Notes under the pieces: generated by a model
Told to the model about the DNA's origin: nothing
Databases searched by the model: none
The model's input: only the letters and a program-made list of their open reading frames with translations
Shown here: positions 50,518 through 59,249 of the stretch, piece by piece
Numbering within the stretch: the first letter of the stretch is position 1
Layout of the letters: each line of letters opens with the position of its first letter
Assembly (NCBI RefSeq): GCF_002113025.1
Contig: NZ_NEJH01000007.1
Location: 1-64,000 of the forward strand
DNA from: Pseudomonas sp. B28(2017)
GTDB taxonomy: Bacteria; Pseudomonadota; Gammaproteobacteria; Pseudomonadales; Pseudomonadaceae
Reading direction: 5' to 3'
Length of the DNA stretch: 64,000 nucleotides
Position numbers and translations under genes: made by a program

Positions 50518-51609
50518 TTATTGGCGGCTACGGAAAGTGGTCCACAGGCGAGTGCGCTGGCGCATGTCCTTGAGGCTCATGCTGCGGTCGGCATACAGCC
50601 GTTCGCGCACCTCGGCCTGCGGGTAGATGTCCGGATCGGTGCGTACCGTTTCATCCACCAGCGGCGTGGCGGCCTGGTTCGCCGTGGCGAAGAACAAGGT
50701 GTTGGTCAGTGCCGCAACGGACTCGGGGCGCAACATGAATTCGATAAAAGCGCGAGCGGCTTCGGGGTGCGGCGCGTCCTTGGGAATCGCCAGGTTGTCC
50801 TGCCACACGAGGGTGCCTTCCCTGGGAATCCGGTAGGCGATTTCATAGGGCTTATTGGCCTTGCGCGCCTGGTCGGCGGCCATGCTCGCGTCCCCGTTGT
50901 AGGTCAGCGCCAGGCACACGCTGCCATTGGCCAGATCGCTGATCTGCCGCCCGGTGGCGACGTACAACACGTTCGGCTGTAACTGATGCAGCAACGCCTC
51001 GGCGGCTGACAGATCGCTCTTGTCGGTGCTGTAGGGATCTTTACCCAGGTAATGCAGCGCCAGTCCGATGACCTCCTGGGGCGAGTCGAGAATGGCGATG
51101 CCGCAATCCTTCAACTTGCTCGCGTATTCGGGTTTGAACAGCAGGTCCAGGCTATTGAGCGGCACGTCCGGCAAGCGCTGCTTGACCGCCTCGACGTTCA
51201 TGCCCAAACCCAGGGTGCCCCAGGTGTACGGCACGCCGTAACGGTTACCTGGATCGACAGCGGCGAGTTTTTCCAGCAAATCAGGATCGAGGTTGGCGTA
51301 ACCCTTGAGTCCTTCGTGGGGAATCGGTTTCAACGCCCCGGCCGCAAGCCCCCGGGCCAGCACGCTGGAGGACGGCACCACCACGTCATAACCGCTGCCG
51401 CCCGTGAGCAACTTGGTCTCCAGCACTTCCGAAGAATCGAAAGTGTCGTAGCGCACATGGATGCCCGTTTCCTGCTCGAACCGTTGCAGGGTTTCGGGGG
51501 CGACGTAATCGGCCCAACTGTACAGATTGACCTCCTTGTCCTCGGCCTGGGCCGAAACAGCAAAGGTGAGCAACAGCGCGGGTATACACAGCTTGAACAT
51601 GGGAGCCAT
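50518..51609 (-). CDS. Polyamine-type ABC transporter substrate-binding protein
   Basis: About 363 residues with a signal peptide (ending VSAQA). The mature start KEVNLYSWADYVAPETLQRF and the segments YDVVVPSSSVLARGL, VPYTWGTLGLGMN and NGDASMAADQARKANKPY are typical of PotD/PotF-like binding proteins for spermidine, putrescine or agmatine. No ATPase or permease gene is in the window, so it must use components encoded elsewhere. Start at 51609, with AGGTG six bases upstream; longer frames precede the signal peptide. Confidence 0.87.
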   Translation of the reverse strand: MAPMFKLCIPALLLTFAVSAQAEDKEVNLYSWADYVAPETLQRFEQETGIHVRYDTFDSSEVLETKLLTGGSGYDVVVPSSSVLARGLAAGALKPIPHEGLKGYANLDPDLLEKLAAVDPGNRYGVPYTWGTLGLGMNVEAVKQRLPDVPLNSLDLLFKPEYASKLKDCGIAILDSPQEVIGLALHYLGKDPYSTDKSDLSAAEALLHQLQPNVLYVATGRQISDLANGSVCLALTYNGDASMAADQARKANKPYEIAYRIPREGTLVWQDNLAIPKDAPHPEAARAFIEFMLRPESVAALTNTLFFATANQAATPLVDETVRTDPDIYPQAEVRERLYADRSMSLKDMRQRTRLWTTFRSRQ

Positions 51610-51710
51610 GACGAACACCTGACCAAAGGAAGTGGTTGCAGGATGCGTCGTCGGATACATTGGTGAAATATCAAGTTAATTAACCTGACTTTATTACGGA
51701 GTAATGTTTG

Positions 51711-52604
51711 ATGCTCGGCCAACTCCACGATCTGGATCTGCAATTGTTGCGCCTGTTTGTCAGCGTGGTGGAATGCGGCGGTTTCAGCGCAGCCCAGGGC
51801 CAGCTGGGGTTGAGCCAGTCGAGCATCAGCCAGCAAATGGCCAAGCTGGAAACCCGCCTTGGCTATCGGCTATGCAGTCGCGGCAAGGGAGGGTTCAGGA
51901 TCACGCCCAAGGGCGAACGACTCCTCAGCGCCACCCGTGGATTGTTCGAGTCCATCGAAGCCTTCCGTCATCAGTCCAACGGCGTGGCCGGACGCTTGAT
52001 CGGCGAAGTGCGCCTGGGTCTGTCCGAAGCCCTGGATCAATCGGTGCTGCAACGGGTGGCCGAGGCGATCCGGCGCTTCCGTGAGCGGGATGAATCGGTG
52101 CGCATCGAACTGATCAGCGCCATGCCCGGTGAAATGGAACGCTTGCTGCTGCAACAGCGGCTGGACCTGGCCATCGGCTATTTCTCGCAAGTGCAAAGTG
52201 CGTTTGACTACCGCCAATTGTTCATCGAAACCCAGCATCTATATTGCGCCCCCGGTCATCCGCTGTTCACCAACGCGGCTCCAGACGATCAGGACCTGCA
52301 GGCCTGCGACCGGGTCGATCACCCCTACCGCTTCCTGCGCAGTGACGAGCCCTTTCAGGGCAAGCGGTGTTCCGCACGATCGGAACAGGTCGAAGGCACC
52401 CTTGCCTTCATTCTTTCCGGCAAGCATGTCGGTTACCTGCCCAGCCACTTTGCCCGCTCCTGGGAAGACAAGGGTTTGCTCAGGGCCGTGCGTCGCAACG
52501 ACATGAGTTTCGATGTCGCGTTTCATCTGGCCCGGCACCGGGCACAGGTGCCCGGCGATGCGCAGAAGGCATTCGAAGAGGACCTGCTCGCGGCATTTGT
52601 CTGA
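51711..52604 (+). CDS. LysR-family transcriptional regulator
   Basis: About 297 residues with an N-terminal helix-turn-helix (GGFSAAQGQLGLSQSSISQQ) and an effector domain. Divergent from the binding-protein/ureohydrolase operon across about 100 bases, so it most likely controls it. ATG at 51711 with GGAG upstream; a TTG immediately before is also in frame. Confidence 0.9.
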   Translation: MLGQLHDLDLQLLRLFVSVVECGGFSAAQGQLGLSQSSISQQMAKLETRLGYRLCSRGKGGFRITPKGERLLSATRGLFESIEAFRHQSNGVAGRLIGEVRLGLSEALDQSVLQRVAEAIRRFRERDESVRIELISAMPGEMERLLLQQRLDLAIGYFSQVQSAFDYRQLFIETQHLYCAPGHPLFTNAAPDDQDLQACDRVDHPYRFLRSDEPFQGKRCSARSEQVEGTLAFILSGKHVGYLPSHFARSWEDKGLLRAVRRNDMSFDVAFHLARHRAQVPGDAQKAFEEDLLAAFV

Positions 52605-52680
52605 ATACGCCGTGGTCTACGCTGAAACGGTGCCGGTCATCACCATGCAAAAATGCACAGATAACCTGCACTTATCCGGG

Positions 52681-52710
52681 TTGTACAAGGCAAATTTGCA
52701 CTGATACGAT
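52681..52710 (+). promoter_or_regulatory. Promoter candidate of the valine-branch operon
   Basis: TTGTAC (52681-52686), 18-base spacer, TACGAT (52705-52710), 58 bases before the hydrolase start. Around it, TGCAAAAATGCAC (52646-52658) and TTTGCAC (52695-52701) share a TGCA element that may be a regulator site. Confidence 0.45.
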
Positions 52711-52768
52711 CCGTCATCGCTCGCGCGCGAGCATCTCGATAAATAACAATAAAAGCAGGGAGTTAGTG

Positions 52769-53875
52769 ATGACTGCTCAGGTTTCATCGAAGGTGGCGCA
52801 GTCCATGGATGCCATGCAAAACGAAGTGCTGGCCGAGGTTCGCAACCACATTGGTCATCTGACCCTCAACCGCCCCGCCGGCCTCAATGCCCTCACCCTG
52901 GACATGGTGCGCAACCTGCAGTGCCAGCTCGACGCCTGGGCCCAGGATTCGCAAGTCCATGCCGTGGTCTTGCGGGGTGCCGGCGAAAAAGCCTTCTGCG
53001 CCGGCGGCGACATACGCTCGCTGCACGACAGTTTCAAAAGCGGCGACACCCTGCATGAAGACTTCTTCGTCGAGGAATACGCCCTCGACCTCGCGATCCA
53101 CCACTACCGCAAACCGGTGCTGGCCCTCATGGATGGCTTTGTCCTCGGCGGCGGAATGGGTCTGGTGCAAGGCGCAGACTTGCGCGTGGTCACCGAAAAA
53201 AGCCGTCTGGCGATGCCGGAAGTCGGCATCGGCTACTTCCCCGACGTCGGCGGCAGTTACTTCCTGCCGCGCATTCCCGGTGAACTGGGGATTTACCTCG
53301 GCGTCAGTGGCGTACAAATTCGCGCAGCAGACGCGCTGTATTGCGGCCTGGCGGACTGGTACCTGGAAAGCGACAAACTGGGCGACCTGGACGAGAAACT
53401 TGATCAGCTCGAATGGCACGACACTCCGCTCAAGGACCTGCAAGGCCTGCTGGCCAGACTCGCCGTGCAGCAACTGCCTGATGCACCGCTGGCAACGTTG
53501 CGCCCGGCCATCGACCACTTCTTCGCCCAGCCCGACGTGCCGAGTATTGTTGAACAACTGCGTCAGGTAACGGTCGCCGACAGCCACGAATGGGCCATGA
53601 CCACCGCCGACCTGCTGCAAACCCGCTCGCCGCTGGCCATGGGCGTGACCCTGGAAATGCTGCGTCGCGGTCGGCACCTGAGCCTTGAACAATGCTTCGC
53701 CCTTGAGCTGCATCTGGACCGCCAGTGGTTCGAGCGAGGCGACCTGATCGAAGGCGTGCGCGCCTTGCTGATCGACAAAGACAAGACACCACGCTGGAAT
53801 CCGCCCACCCTCCAGGCGCTGGACGCCGAACACGTGGCGAGCTTCTTCAGCGGGTTTGACCAGAGCGAGAGCTGA
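52769..53875 (+). CDS. 3-hydroxyisobutyryl-CoA hydrolase / enoyl-CoA hydratase-isomerase family
   Basis: 368 residues, the length of HIBYL-CoA hydrolases rather than plain crotonases (about 260). Crotonase-fold features are KAFCAGGDIRSLHDSF (oxyanion hole), GFVLGGGMGLVQGADLRVV and RLAMPEVGIGYFPDVGGSYF with the catalytic Glu and Asp. It frees 3-hydroxyisobutyrate in valine breakdown. Pairing with an acyl-CoA dehydrogenase 3 bases downstream supports this. ATG at 52769 with CAGGGAG before it. Confidence 0.87.
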   Translation: MTAQVSSKVAQSMDAMQNEVLAEVRNHIGHLTLNRPAGLNALTLDMVRNLQCQLDAWAQDSQVHAVVLRGAGEKAFCAGGDIRSLHDSFKSGDTLHEDFFVEEYALDLAIHHYRKPVLALMDGFVLGGGMGLVQGADLRVVTEKSRLAMPEVGIGYFPDVGGSYFLPRIPGELGIYLGVSGVQIRAADALYCGLADWYLESDKLGDLDEKLDQLEWHDTPLKDLQGLLARLAVQQLPDAPLATLRPAIDHFFAQPDVPSIVEQLRQVTVADSHEWAMTTADLLQTRSPLAMGVTLEMLRRGRHLSLEQCFALELHLDRQWFERGDLIEGVRALLIDKDKTPRWNPPTLQALDAEHVASFFSGFDQSES

Positions 53876-53878
53876 GCC

Positions 53879-55030
53879 ATGCACGATATCGAATTGAGCG
53901 AAGAGCAAGTCATGATCCGCGACATGGCCCGGGATTTTGCCCGTGGCGAAATCGCGCCCCATGCCCAGGCCTGGGAAAAAGCCGGCTGGATCGACGACGG
54001 TCTGGTGGCGAAGATGGGCGAACTGGGCTTGTTGGGCATGGTGGTCCCCGAGGAATGGGGCGGCACCTATGTCGACTACGTGGCCTACGCGCTGGCGGTC
54101 GAAGAGATTTCCGCCGGCGACGGTGCTGCCGGCGCCTTCATGAGCATCCACAATTCCGTGGGCTGCGGGCCAGTACTCAACTACGGCAGCGAAGAACAGA
54201 AACAGACCTGGCTGGCGGACCTGGCCAGCGGTCAGGTCATCGGCTGCTTCTGCTTGACCGAGCCCCAGGCCGGTTCCGAGGCGCACAACCTGCGCACCCG
54301 CGCCGAACTGCGCGACGGTCAGTGGGTGATCAACGGCGCCAAGCAGTTCGTCAGTAACGGCAAGCGGGCCAAGCTCGCGATTGTATTTGCCGTGACTGAT
54401 CCGGACCTGGGCAAACGTGGCATCTCGGCATTCCTGGTACCGACCGATACCGCCGGTTTTATCGTTGATCGCACCGAACACAAGATGGGCATTCGCGCCT
54501 CCGATACCTGCGCCGTGACCCTCGACAATTGCACCATCCCGGAGGCCAATTTGTTGGGCGAACGCGGCAAGGGCCTGGCCATCGCCCTGTCCAACCTCGA
54601 AGGCGGGCGAATCGGCATCGCCGCTCAAGCACTCGGCATTGCTCGCGCGGCGTTCGAAGCGGCGCTGACCTACTCCCGTGATCGGGTGCAGTTTGGCAAA
54701 ACGATCAATGAACACCAGAGCATCGCCAACCTGCTGGCCGACATGCACATGCAACTGAACGCCGCACGGTTGATGATCCTGCACGCCGCACGCCTGCGCA
54801 CGGCCGGCAAACCCTGCCTGTCGGAGGCGTCACAAGCCAAGCTGTTTGCCTCGGAAATGGCGGAAAAGGTCTGCTCGTCCGCCATTCAGATTCATGGCGG
54901 TTATGGCTACCTGGAAGACTATCCGGTGGAAAAATACTACCGGGATGCGCGGATCACGCAGATCTACGAAGGGTCGAGCGAGATACAGCGGATGGTGATT
55001 GCCCGCGAGCTGAAGAACTACCTGATTTAA
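53879..55030 (+). CDS. Acyl-CoA dehydrogenase, probably isobutyryl-CoA
   Basis: 383 residues of the acyl-CoA dehydrogenase fold: CLTEPQAGSEAHNLRTRA (FAD/substrate), VINGAKQFVSNGKRAK, DRVQFGKTINEHQSIANLLA and the C-terminal IYEGSSEIQRMVIAREL. It oxidises a short or branched acyl-CoA to the enoyl-CoA, passing electrons to electron-transfer flavoprotein. Its partner gene makes the valine route most likely, hence isobutyryl-CoA. Confidence 0.85.
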   Translation: MHDIELSEEQVMIRDMARDFARGEIAPHAQAWEKAGWIDDGLVAKMGELGLLGMVVPEEWGGTYVDYVAYALAVEEISAGDGAAGAFMSIHNSVGCGPVLNYGSEEQKQTWLADLASGQVIGCFCLTEPQAGSEAHNLRTRAELRDGQWVINGAKQFVSNGKRAKLAIVFAVTDPDLGKRGISAFLVPTDTAGFIVDRTEHKMGIRASDTCAVTLDNCTIPEANLLGERGKGLAIALSNLEGGRIGIAAQALGIARAAFEAALTYSRDRVQFGKTINEHQSIANLLADMHMQLNAARLMILHAARLRTAGKPCLSEASQAKLFASEMAEKVCSSAIQIHGGYGYLEDYPVEKYYRDARITQIYEGSSEIQRMVIARELKNYLI

Positions 55031-55040
55031 TGTCCTGTAC

Positions 55041-55195
55041 CTGTAGGAGCGAGCTCGCTCGCGATGGCAGTCAACGATGACGCTGGGCACCTGAATCAAC
55101 CCGGTGCCCTTGGTTTTTCGCGAGCAGGCTCGCTCCCACATTGGATCTCAGTGCTTGCAAGATCCCTTGTGGGAGCGAGCCTGCTCGCGATGGCG
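55041..55195. repeat. Cluster of three REP palindromes between convergent operons
   Basis: Units at about 55041-55066, 55118-55139 and 55168-55193 carry the GGGAGCGAG / CTCGCGA core, the middle one inverted relative to the others. They separate the valine (plus) and isoleucine (minus) operons. Confidence 0.8.
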
Positions 55196-55212
55196 TCAGT
55201 GAAACCGCCGCA

Positions 55213-55986
55213 TCACTTCCCGACGAACTCCGCCTCGCGCTTGGCAATGAACGCCGCCATCCCTTCCTTCTGGTCCTGCGTCGCGAATGCCGCATGGAAC
55301 ACCCGGCGCTCGAAGCGCACGCCTTCGGCCAGGCTCACTTCAAAGGCACGGTTGACGCTTTCCTTGACCATCATCGCAATCGGCAGCGACTTCTTAGCGA
55401 TCAACGCGGCGACTTTCAGCGCTTCATCCAACAGTTCATCGCTCGGCACGATACGCGCCACAATGCCGCAACGCTCCGCTTCCACGGCATCGATCAAACG
55501 CCCGCTCAGGCACATTTCCATGGCCTTGGCCTTGCCCACGGCGCGGGTCAGGCGCTGGGTGCCACCCATGCCCGGCAACACGCCGAGGTTGATTTCCGGC
55601 TGACCAAATCTGGCATTGTCCCCCGCCAGGATGAAGTCACACATCAAGGCCAGCTCACAGCCGCCCCCCAGGGCGAAACCGTTGACCGCCGCGATGATCG
55701 GTTTGCGGCGGTTGGCCACACGGTCGCTGTCGCTGAACAGGTCGTCGATATAGATCTGCGGGTAGGTCAGCTCAGCCATTTCCTTGATGTCGGCACCGGC
55801 GGCAAAGGCTTTTTTCGAACCGGTCAGAACGATGCAGCCGATGTTCGAGTCAGCCTCGAAGCCGTCGAGGGCCTGGTTCAGTTCGCTGACGATCTGCGCG
55901 TTCAACGCATTCAGCGCTTGTGGACGGTTGAGGGTGATCAGGCCAACGCGGCCATGGGTTTCCAGCAAAATCGTTTCGTAACTCAC
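55213..55986 (-). CDS. Enoyl-CoA hydratase
   Basis: 257 residues of the crotonase family. Oxyanion-hole segment KKAFAAGADIKEMAEL, then NGFALGGGCELALMCDFILA and FGQPEINLGVLPGMGGTQRL contain both catalytic Glu residues. It hydrates the 2-enoyl-CoA made by the upstream dehydrogenase; in this operon probably tiglyl-CoA. The start is GTG at 55986, with AAGGAG six bases before it; longer frames read into the upstream gene. Confidence 0.9.
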   Translation of the reverse strand: MSYETILLETHGRVGLITLNRPQALNALNAQIVSELNQALDGFEADSNIGCIVLTGSKKAFAAGADIKEMAELTYPQIYIDDLFSDSDRVANRRKPIIAAVNGFALGGGCELALMCDFILAGDNARFGQPEINLGVLPGMGGTQRLTRAVGKAKAMEMCLSGRLIDAVEAERCGIVARIVPSDELLDEALKVAALIAKKSLPIAMMVKESVNRAFEVSLAEGVRFERRVFHAAFATQDQKEGMAAFIAKREAEFVGK

Positions 55987-55999
55987 AGGGGACTCCTTC

Positions 56000-57127
56000 T
56001 TATAAATTGCGCGAAATGACCATGCGCTGAATATCGCTGGTGCCTTCGTAGATCTGGCAGACCCGCACGTCGCGGTAGATTCGCTCCAGCGGGAAGTCGT
56101 TGAGGTAACCGTAACCGCCGAGGGTTTGCAGCGCCGAGGAGCATACCTTCTCGGCCATTTCCGAGGCGAACAACTTGGCCATCGACGCTTCGACCAGCGC
56201 CGGCTTGCCGCTGTCGCGCAGGGCTGCGGCGTATTGCACCATTTGCCGCGCCACCGCGATCTGGGTCGCCATGTCCGCCAGGCGGAACGCCACGGCCTGG
56301 TGCTCGATGATGGGCTTGCCGAAGCTCTCGCGCTCACGGGCGTAGTCGCGAGCCGCTTCGAAGGCGGCGCGGGCCATGCCCACCGATTGCGAAGCGATCC
56401 CGACGCGGCCGCCTTCAAGGTTGGCCAGGGCAATCCTGTAGCCTTCGCCCTCCTCGCCCAAACGATTGGCCACCGGCACCTTCACGTCTTCGAAAAGGAT
56501 CTGGCAGGTGTCGGATGCATGCTGACCGAGCTTGTCTTCGACCCGCGCCACGGTGTAGCCCGGCGAATCGGTCGGCACGATAAAAGCGCTGATGCCGCGT
56601 TTGCCGGCGCTCGGATCGGTCACTGCAAACACGATCACCACCCCGGCATTGCGCCCGGAGGTGATGAACTGCTTGCAACCGTTGAGCACGTAATGATCGC
56701 CCTCCAGGCGCGCGCGGGTTTTCAGGCCGCTGGCGTCGGAACCGGCCTGGGGTTCAGTCAGGGCGAAAGCGCCGAGCATCGCGCCGCTGGCCAGCGGCTT
56801 GAGGAAGCGCTCTTTCTGCTCATCCGTGCCGTAGGTGAGGATCGGCACACAACCCACGGAGTTGTGCACACTCATGATGGTCGAACAGGCGCCATCGCCG
56901 GCGGCGATTTCTTCCAGCGCCATGGCGTAGGCCAGGTACCCGGTGTCGCATCCACCCCACTGCTCCGGCACCAGCATGCCGAAGAAGCCCAGCCCGGCCA
57001 TCTCGCCGATGGCTTCCTTGGGGAAACGGTGCTCGCGATCCCATTCGGCGGCGAAGGGTTTGAGCCGTTCCTGGGCAAAGTCCCGGGCCATGTCGCGGAT
57101 CTGTTGTTGGTCGTCATTGGGGATCAT
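56000..57127 (-). CDS. Acyl-CoA dehydrogenase, probably 2-methylbutyryl-CoA
   Basis: 375 residues: FALTEPQAGSDASGLKTRAR, VLNGCKQFITSGRNAGVVIV, RESFGKPIIEHQAVAFRLAD and the C-terminal IYEGTSDIQRMVISRNL. It starts the isoleucine branch by making tiglyl-CoA. Thirteen bases separate it from the hydratase gene, and the thiolase and SDR genes lie upstream in the same direction, the expected set for 2-methylbutyryl-CoA breakdown. Confidence 0.87.
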   Translation of the reverse strand: MIPNDDQQQIRDMARDFAQERLKPFAAEWDREHRFPKEAIGEMAGLGFFGMLVPEQWGGCDTGYLAYAMALEEIAAGDGACSTIMSVHNSVGCVPILTYGTDEQKERFLKPLASGAMLGAFALTEPQAGSDASGLKTRARLEGDHYVLNGCKQFITSGRNAGVVIVFAVTDPSAGKRGISAFIVPTDSPGYTVARVEDKLGQHASDTCQILFEDVKVPVANRLGEEGEGYRIALANLEGGRVGIASQSVGMARAAFEAARDYARERESFGKPIIEHQAVAFRLADMATQIAVARQMVQYAAALRDSGKPALVEASMAKLFASEMAEKVCSSALQTLGGYGYLNDFPLERIYRDVRVCQIYEGTSDIQRMVISRNL

Positions 57128-57161
57128 GGTGAATCCTTAAGAATCAGTTTGAAACGCAAGA

Positions 57162-57250
57162 CCTGTGGGGGCGAGCCTGCTCGCGAAAGCGGTGTATCAG
57201 CAACAGATATCAGCTGACACGACGTCTTCGCCAGCAGGCTTGCTCCCACA
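57162..57250. repeat. Inverted REP pair inside the isoleucine operon
   Basis: CCTGTGGGGGCGAGCCTGCT (from 57163) and an inverse GCCAGCAGGCTTGCTCCCAC (57230-57249) lie between the thiolase stop and the dehydrogenase start. Such a pair within an operon can stabilise the upstream message and lower downstream expression. Confidence 0.75.
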
Positions 57251-57265
57251 TTGGTAAGCGTCGCC

Positions 57266-58459
57266 TCAGTACAGGCATTCCACGGCCATCGCCGTCGCTT
57301 CACCGCCACCAATACAAATCGCCGCGACGCCACGTTTCAGGCCTTTCTGGCGCAAGGCCGAGAGCAAGGTCACGAGAATCCGCGCACCGGACGCCCCGAT
57401 CGGGTGACCGAGGGCGCAAGCACCGCCGTGCACGTTGAGTTTCTCGTGGGGAATTTCCAGATGAGTCATCGCGGCCATGCCGACCACGGCGAAGGCTTCA
57501 TTGACTTCAACCAGATCCACGTCATTGAGCGACCAACCGGTTTTCTTCATCAACTTCTTGATGGCGCCAATCGGTGCCACCGGGAACAGGCCCGGGGTGT
57601 CGGCGAACGCAGCGTGGCCATGAATCACCGCCAACGGCTTCAGGCCTTGTTTCTGTGCCTGTGACTGGCGCATCAACACCAGCGCGGCGGCACCGTCGGA
57701 GATCGAACTGGAGTTGGCCGCCGTCACCGTACCGCCTTCGCGGAACGCCGGTTTCAACGAAGCGATCTTGTCCAGTTTGGCTTTGGGTGGCTGCTCGTCA
57801 TTGCTGATCACAACCTGCTCTTTACCGACCGTCACGGTGAGCGGCACGATTTCGTCCCTGAAGCTGCCTTCCTTGATCGCCTGTTGCGCACGAGTGGTCG
57901 AGGCGATGGCAAACGCGTCCTGGGCTTCACGGCTGAAGCTGTTGGTTTCAGCGCAGTCTTCGGCGAAGGTACCCATCAGGCGGCCCTTGTCGTAGGCGTC
58001 TTCGAGGCCGTCGAGGAACATTGAGTCCTGCACCCGACCATGGCCCATGCGGTAGCCGGCACGAGCGCGGTCCAGCAGGTAGGGCGCGTTGGACATGCTT
58101 TCCATGCCACCCGCGATCACCACGTCGGCACTGCCGGCCACCAGCATGTCGTGGGCCAGAATCGCCGCTTCCATGCCGGAACCGCACATCTTGTTCAGGG
58201 TGGTGCAGCGGGTCGATTTATCCAGCCCGGCACCCAGCGCCGCCTGACGCGCAGGGGCCTGGCCGAGGCCTGCCGGCAATACGCAGCCGAACAACACTTC
58301 GTCAACGCTTTCATTGGCAACGCCGGCACGTTCAACGGCGGCCTTGATGGCGGCAGCGCCGAGTTGCGGTGCGGTCAGGCTTTTCAGTTCGCCCTGGAAA
58401 CCACCCATAGGGGTGCGGACGGCGCTGACGATTACAATCGGATCGTTGGACATTGTCAT
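57266..58459 (-). CDS. Acetyl-CoA acyltransferase (thiolase)
   Basis: 397 residues. The active-site residues are in TTLNKMCGSGMEAAI (nucleophile Cys), ALGHPIGASGARI (His) and AICIGGGEATAMAV (second Cys). In this operon it would cleave 2-methylacetoacetyl-CoA to acetyl- and propionyl-CoA; it could also act on acetoacetyl-CoA. AAGGAGG precedes the ATG. Confidence 0.9.
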   Translation of the reverse strand: MTMSNDPIVIVSAVRTPMGGFQGELKSLTAPQLGAAAIKAAVERAGVANESVDEVLFGCVLPAGLGQAPARQAALGAGLDKSTRCTTLNKMCGSGMEAAILAHDMLVAGSADVVIAGGMESMSNAPYLLDRARAGYRMGHGRVQDSMFLDGLEDAYDKGRLMGTFAEDCAETNSFSREAQDAFAIASTTRAQQAIKEGSFRDEIVPLTVTVGKEQVVISNDEQPPKAKLDKIASLKPAFREGGTVTAANSSSISDGAAALVLMRQSQAQKQGLKPLAVIHGHAAFADTPGLFPVAPIGAIKKLMKKTGWSLNDVDLVEVNEAFAVVGMAAMTHLEIPHEKLNVHGGACALGHPIGASGARILVTLLSALRQKGLKRGVAAICIGGGEATAMAVECLY

Positions 58460-58471
58460 GACAAATCCTCC

Positions 58472-59236
58472 TTATTTGGCAGCCATGCGCAAGGCACCGT
58501 CGAGCCGGATCACCTCGCCATTGAGCATGCTGTTTTCAATGATATGCCTGACCAGCGCGGCGTACTCGCCCGGTTTGCCCAGACGCGGCGGAAATGGCAC
58601 GCCAGCCGCCAGGGAGTCGCGGACTTCCTGGGTCATGCCGGCCATCATCGGCGTCTCGAAGATGCCGGGAGCGATCGTCATGACACGGATGCCGAAACGC
58701 GCCAGTTCGCGGGCAGCAGGCAAGGTCAGGCTGACAATCGCACCTTTGGACGCCGAGTAGGCCGCCTGACCGATCTGACCGTCGTAAGCCGCGGCAGACG
58801 CGGTATTGATGATCACGCCGCGTTCGCCATCGGCGTCCGCTTCGGTTTGCGCAATCGCCGCGGCCGCAAGGCGCAGCATGTTGAAGCTGCCGATCAGGTT
58901 GACGTTGATCACCTGGCTGAAGCTGGCCAGCGCGTGTGGACCATTCTTGCCGAGAATCTTTTCGCCACGCACGATGCCGGCGCAATTGACCAGGCCATTG
59001 AGGCCGCCAAAGGCCTTGACCGTCGCCTGCACCGCAGCTTCGGCCGCCGCTTCGTCACTGATGTCCGCCACCACGCTGTGCGCGCCAAGACGCTGGGCCT
59101 GGGCTGCAACGGCTTCGGCGTTCATGTCCACCAGCATCACTTTCGCGCCAGCGGCAACCAGCACCTCGGCAGTGGCTGCACCGAGGCCGGAAGCGCCACC
59201 CGTGACGATAAATATCTTGTTCTCGATCTGCATCAT
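58472..59236 (-). CDS. Short-chain 3-hydroxyacyl-CoA dehydrogenase (HSD17B10-like)
   Basis: 254 residues of the SDR family: NAD-binding IFIVTGGASGLGAATAEVL, VVADISDE, and the catalytic Ser and YSASK in GQAAYSASKGAIVSLTLPAA. The text is close to type-2 3-hydroxyacyl-CoA dehydrogenases, which oxidise 2-methyl-3-hydroxybutyryl-CoA, the step between hydratase and thiolase. Twelve bases separate it from the thiolase gene. Confidence 0.88.
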   Translation of the reverse strand: MMQIENKIFIVTGGASGLGAATAEVLVAAGAKVMLVDMNAEAVAAQAQRLGAHSVVADISDEAAAEAAVQATVKAFGGLNGLVNCAGIVRGEKILGKNGPHALASFSQVINVNLIGSFNMLRLAAAAIAQTEADADGERGVIINTASAAAYDGQIGQAAYSASKGAIVSLTLPAARELARFGIRVMTIAPGIFETPMMAGMTQEVRDSLAAGVPFPPRLGKPGEYAALVRHIIENSMLNGEVIRLDGALRMAAK

Positions 59237-59249
59237 TGTTTCCCTGGAT

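Noticed and set aside
52784..54784. 666-codon open frame antisense to the hydrolase and acyl-CoA dehydrogenase genes
   Set aside because: It spans two unrelated genes on the opposite strand, has no recognisable domain and results from GC-rich third positions.
55041..55195. Regularly spaced repeats considered as a CRISPR array
   Set aside because: Units alternate in orientation, are palindromic, vary in spacing and match REP elements seen throughout the window; no cas gene is present.
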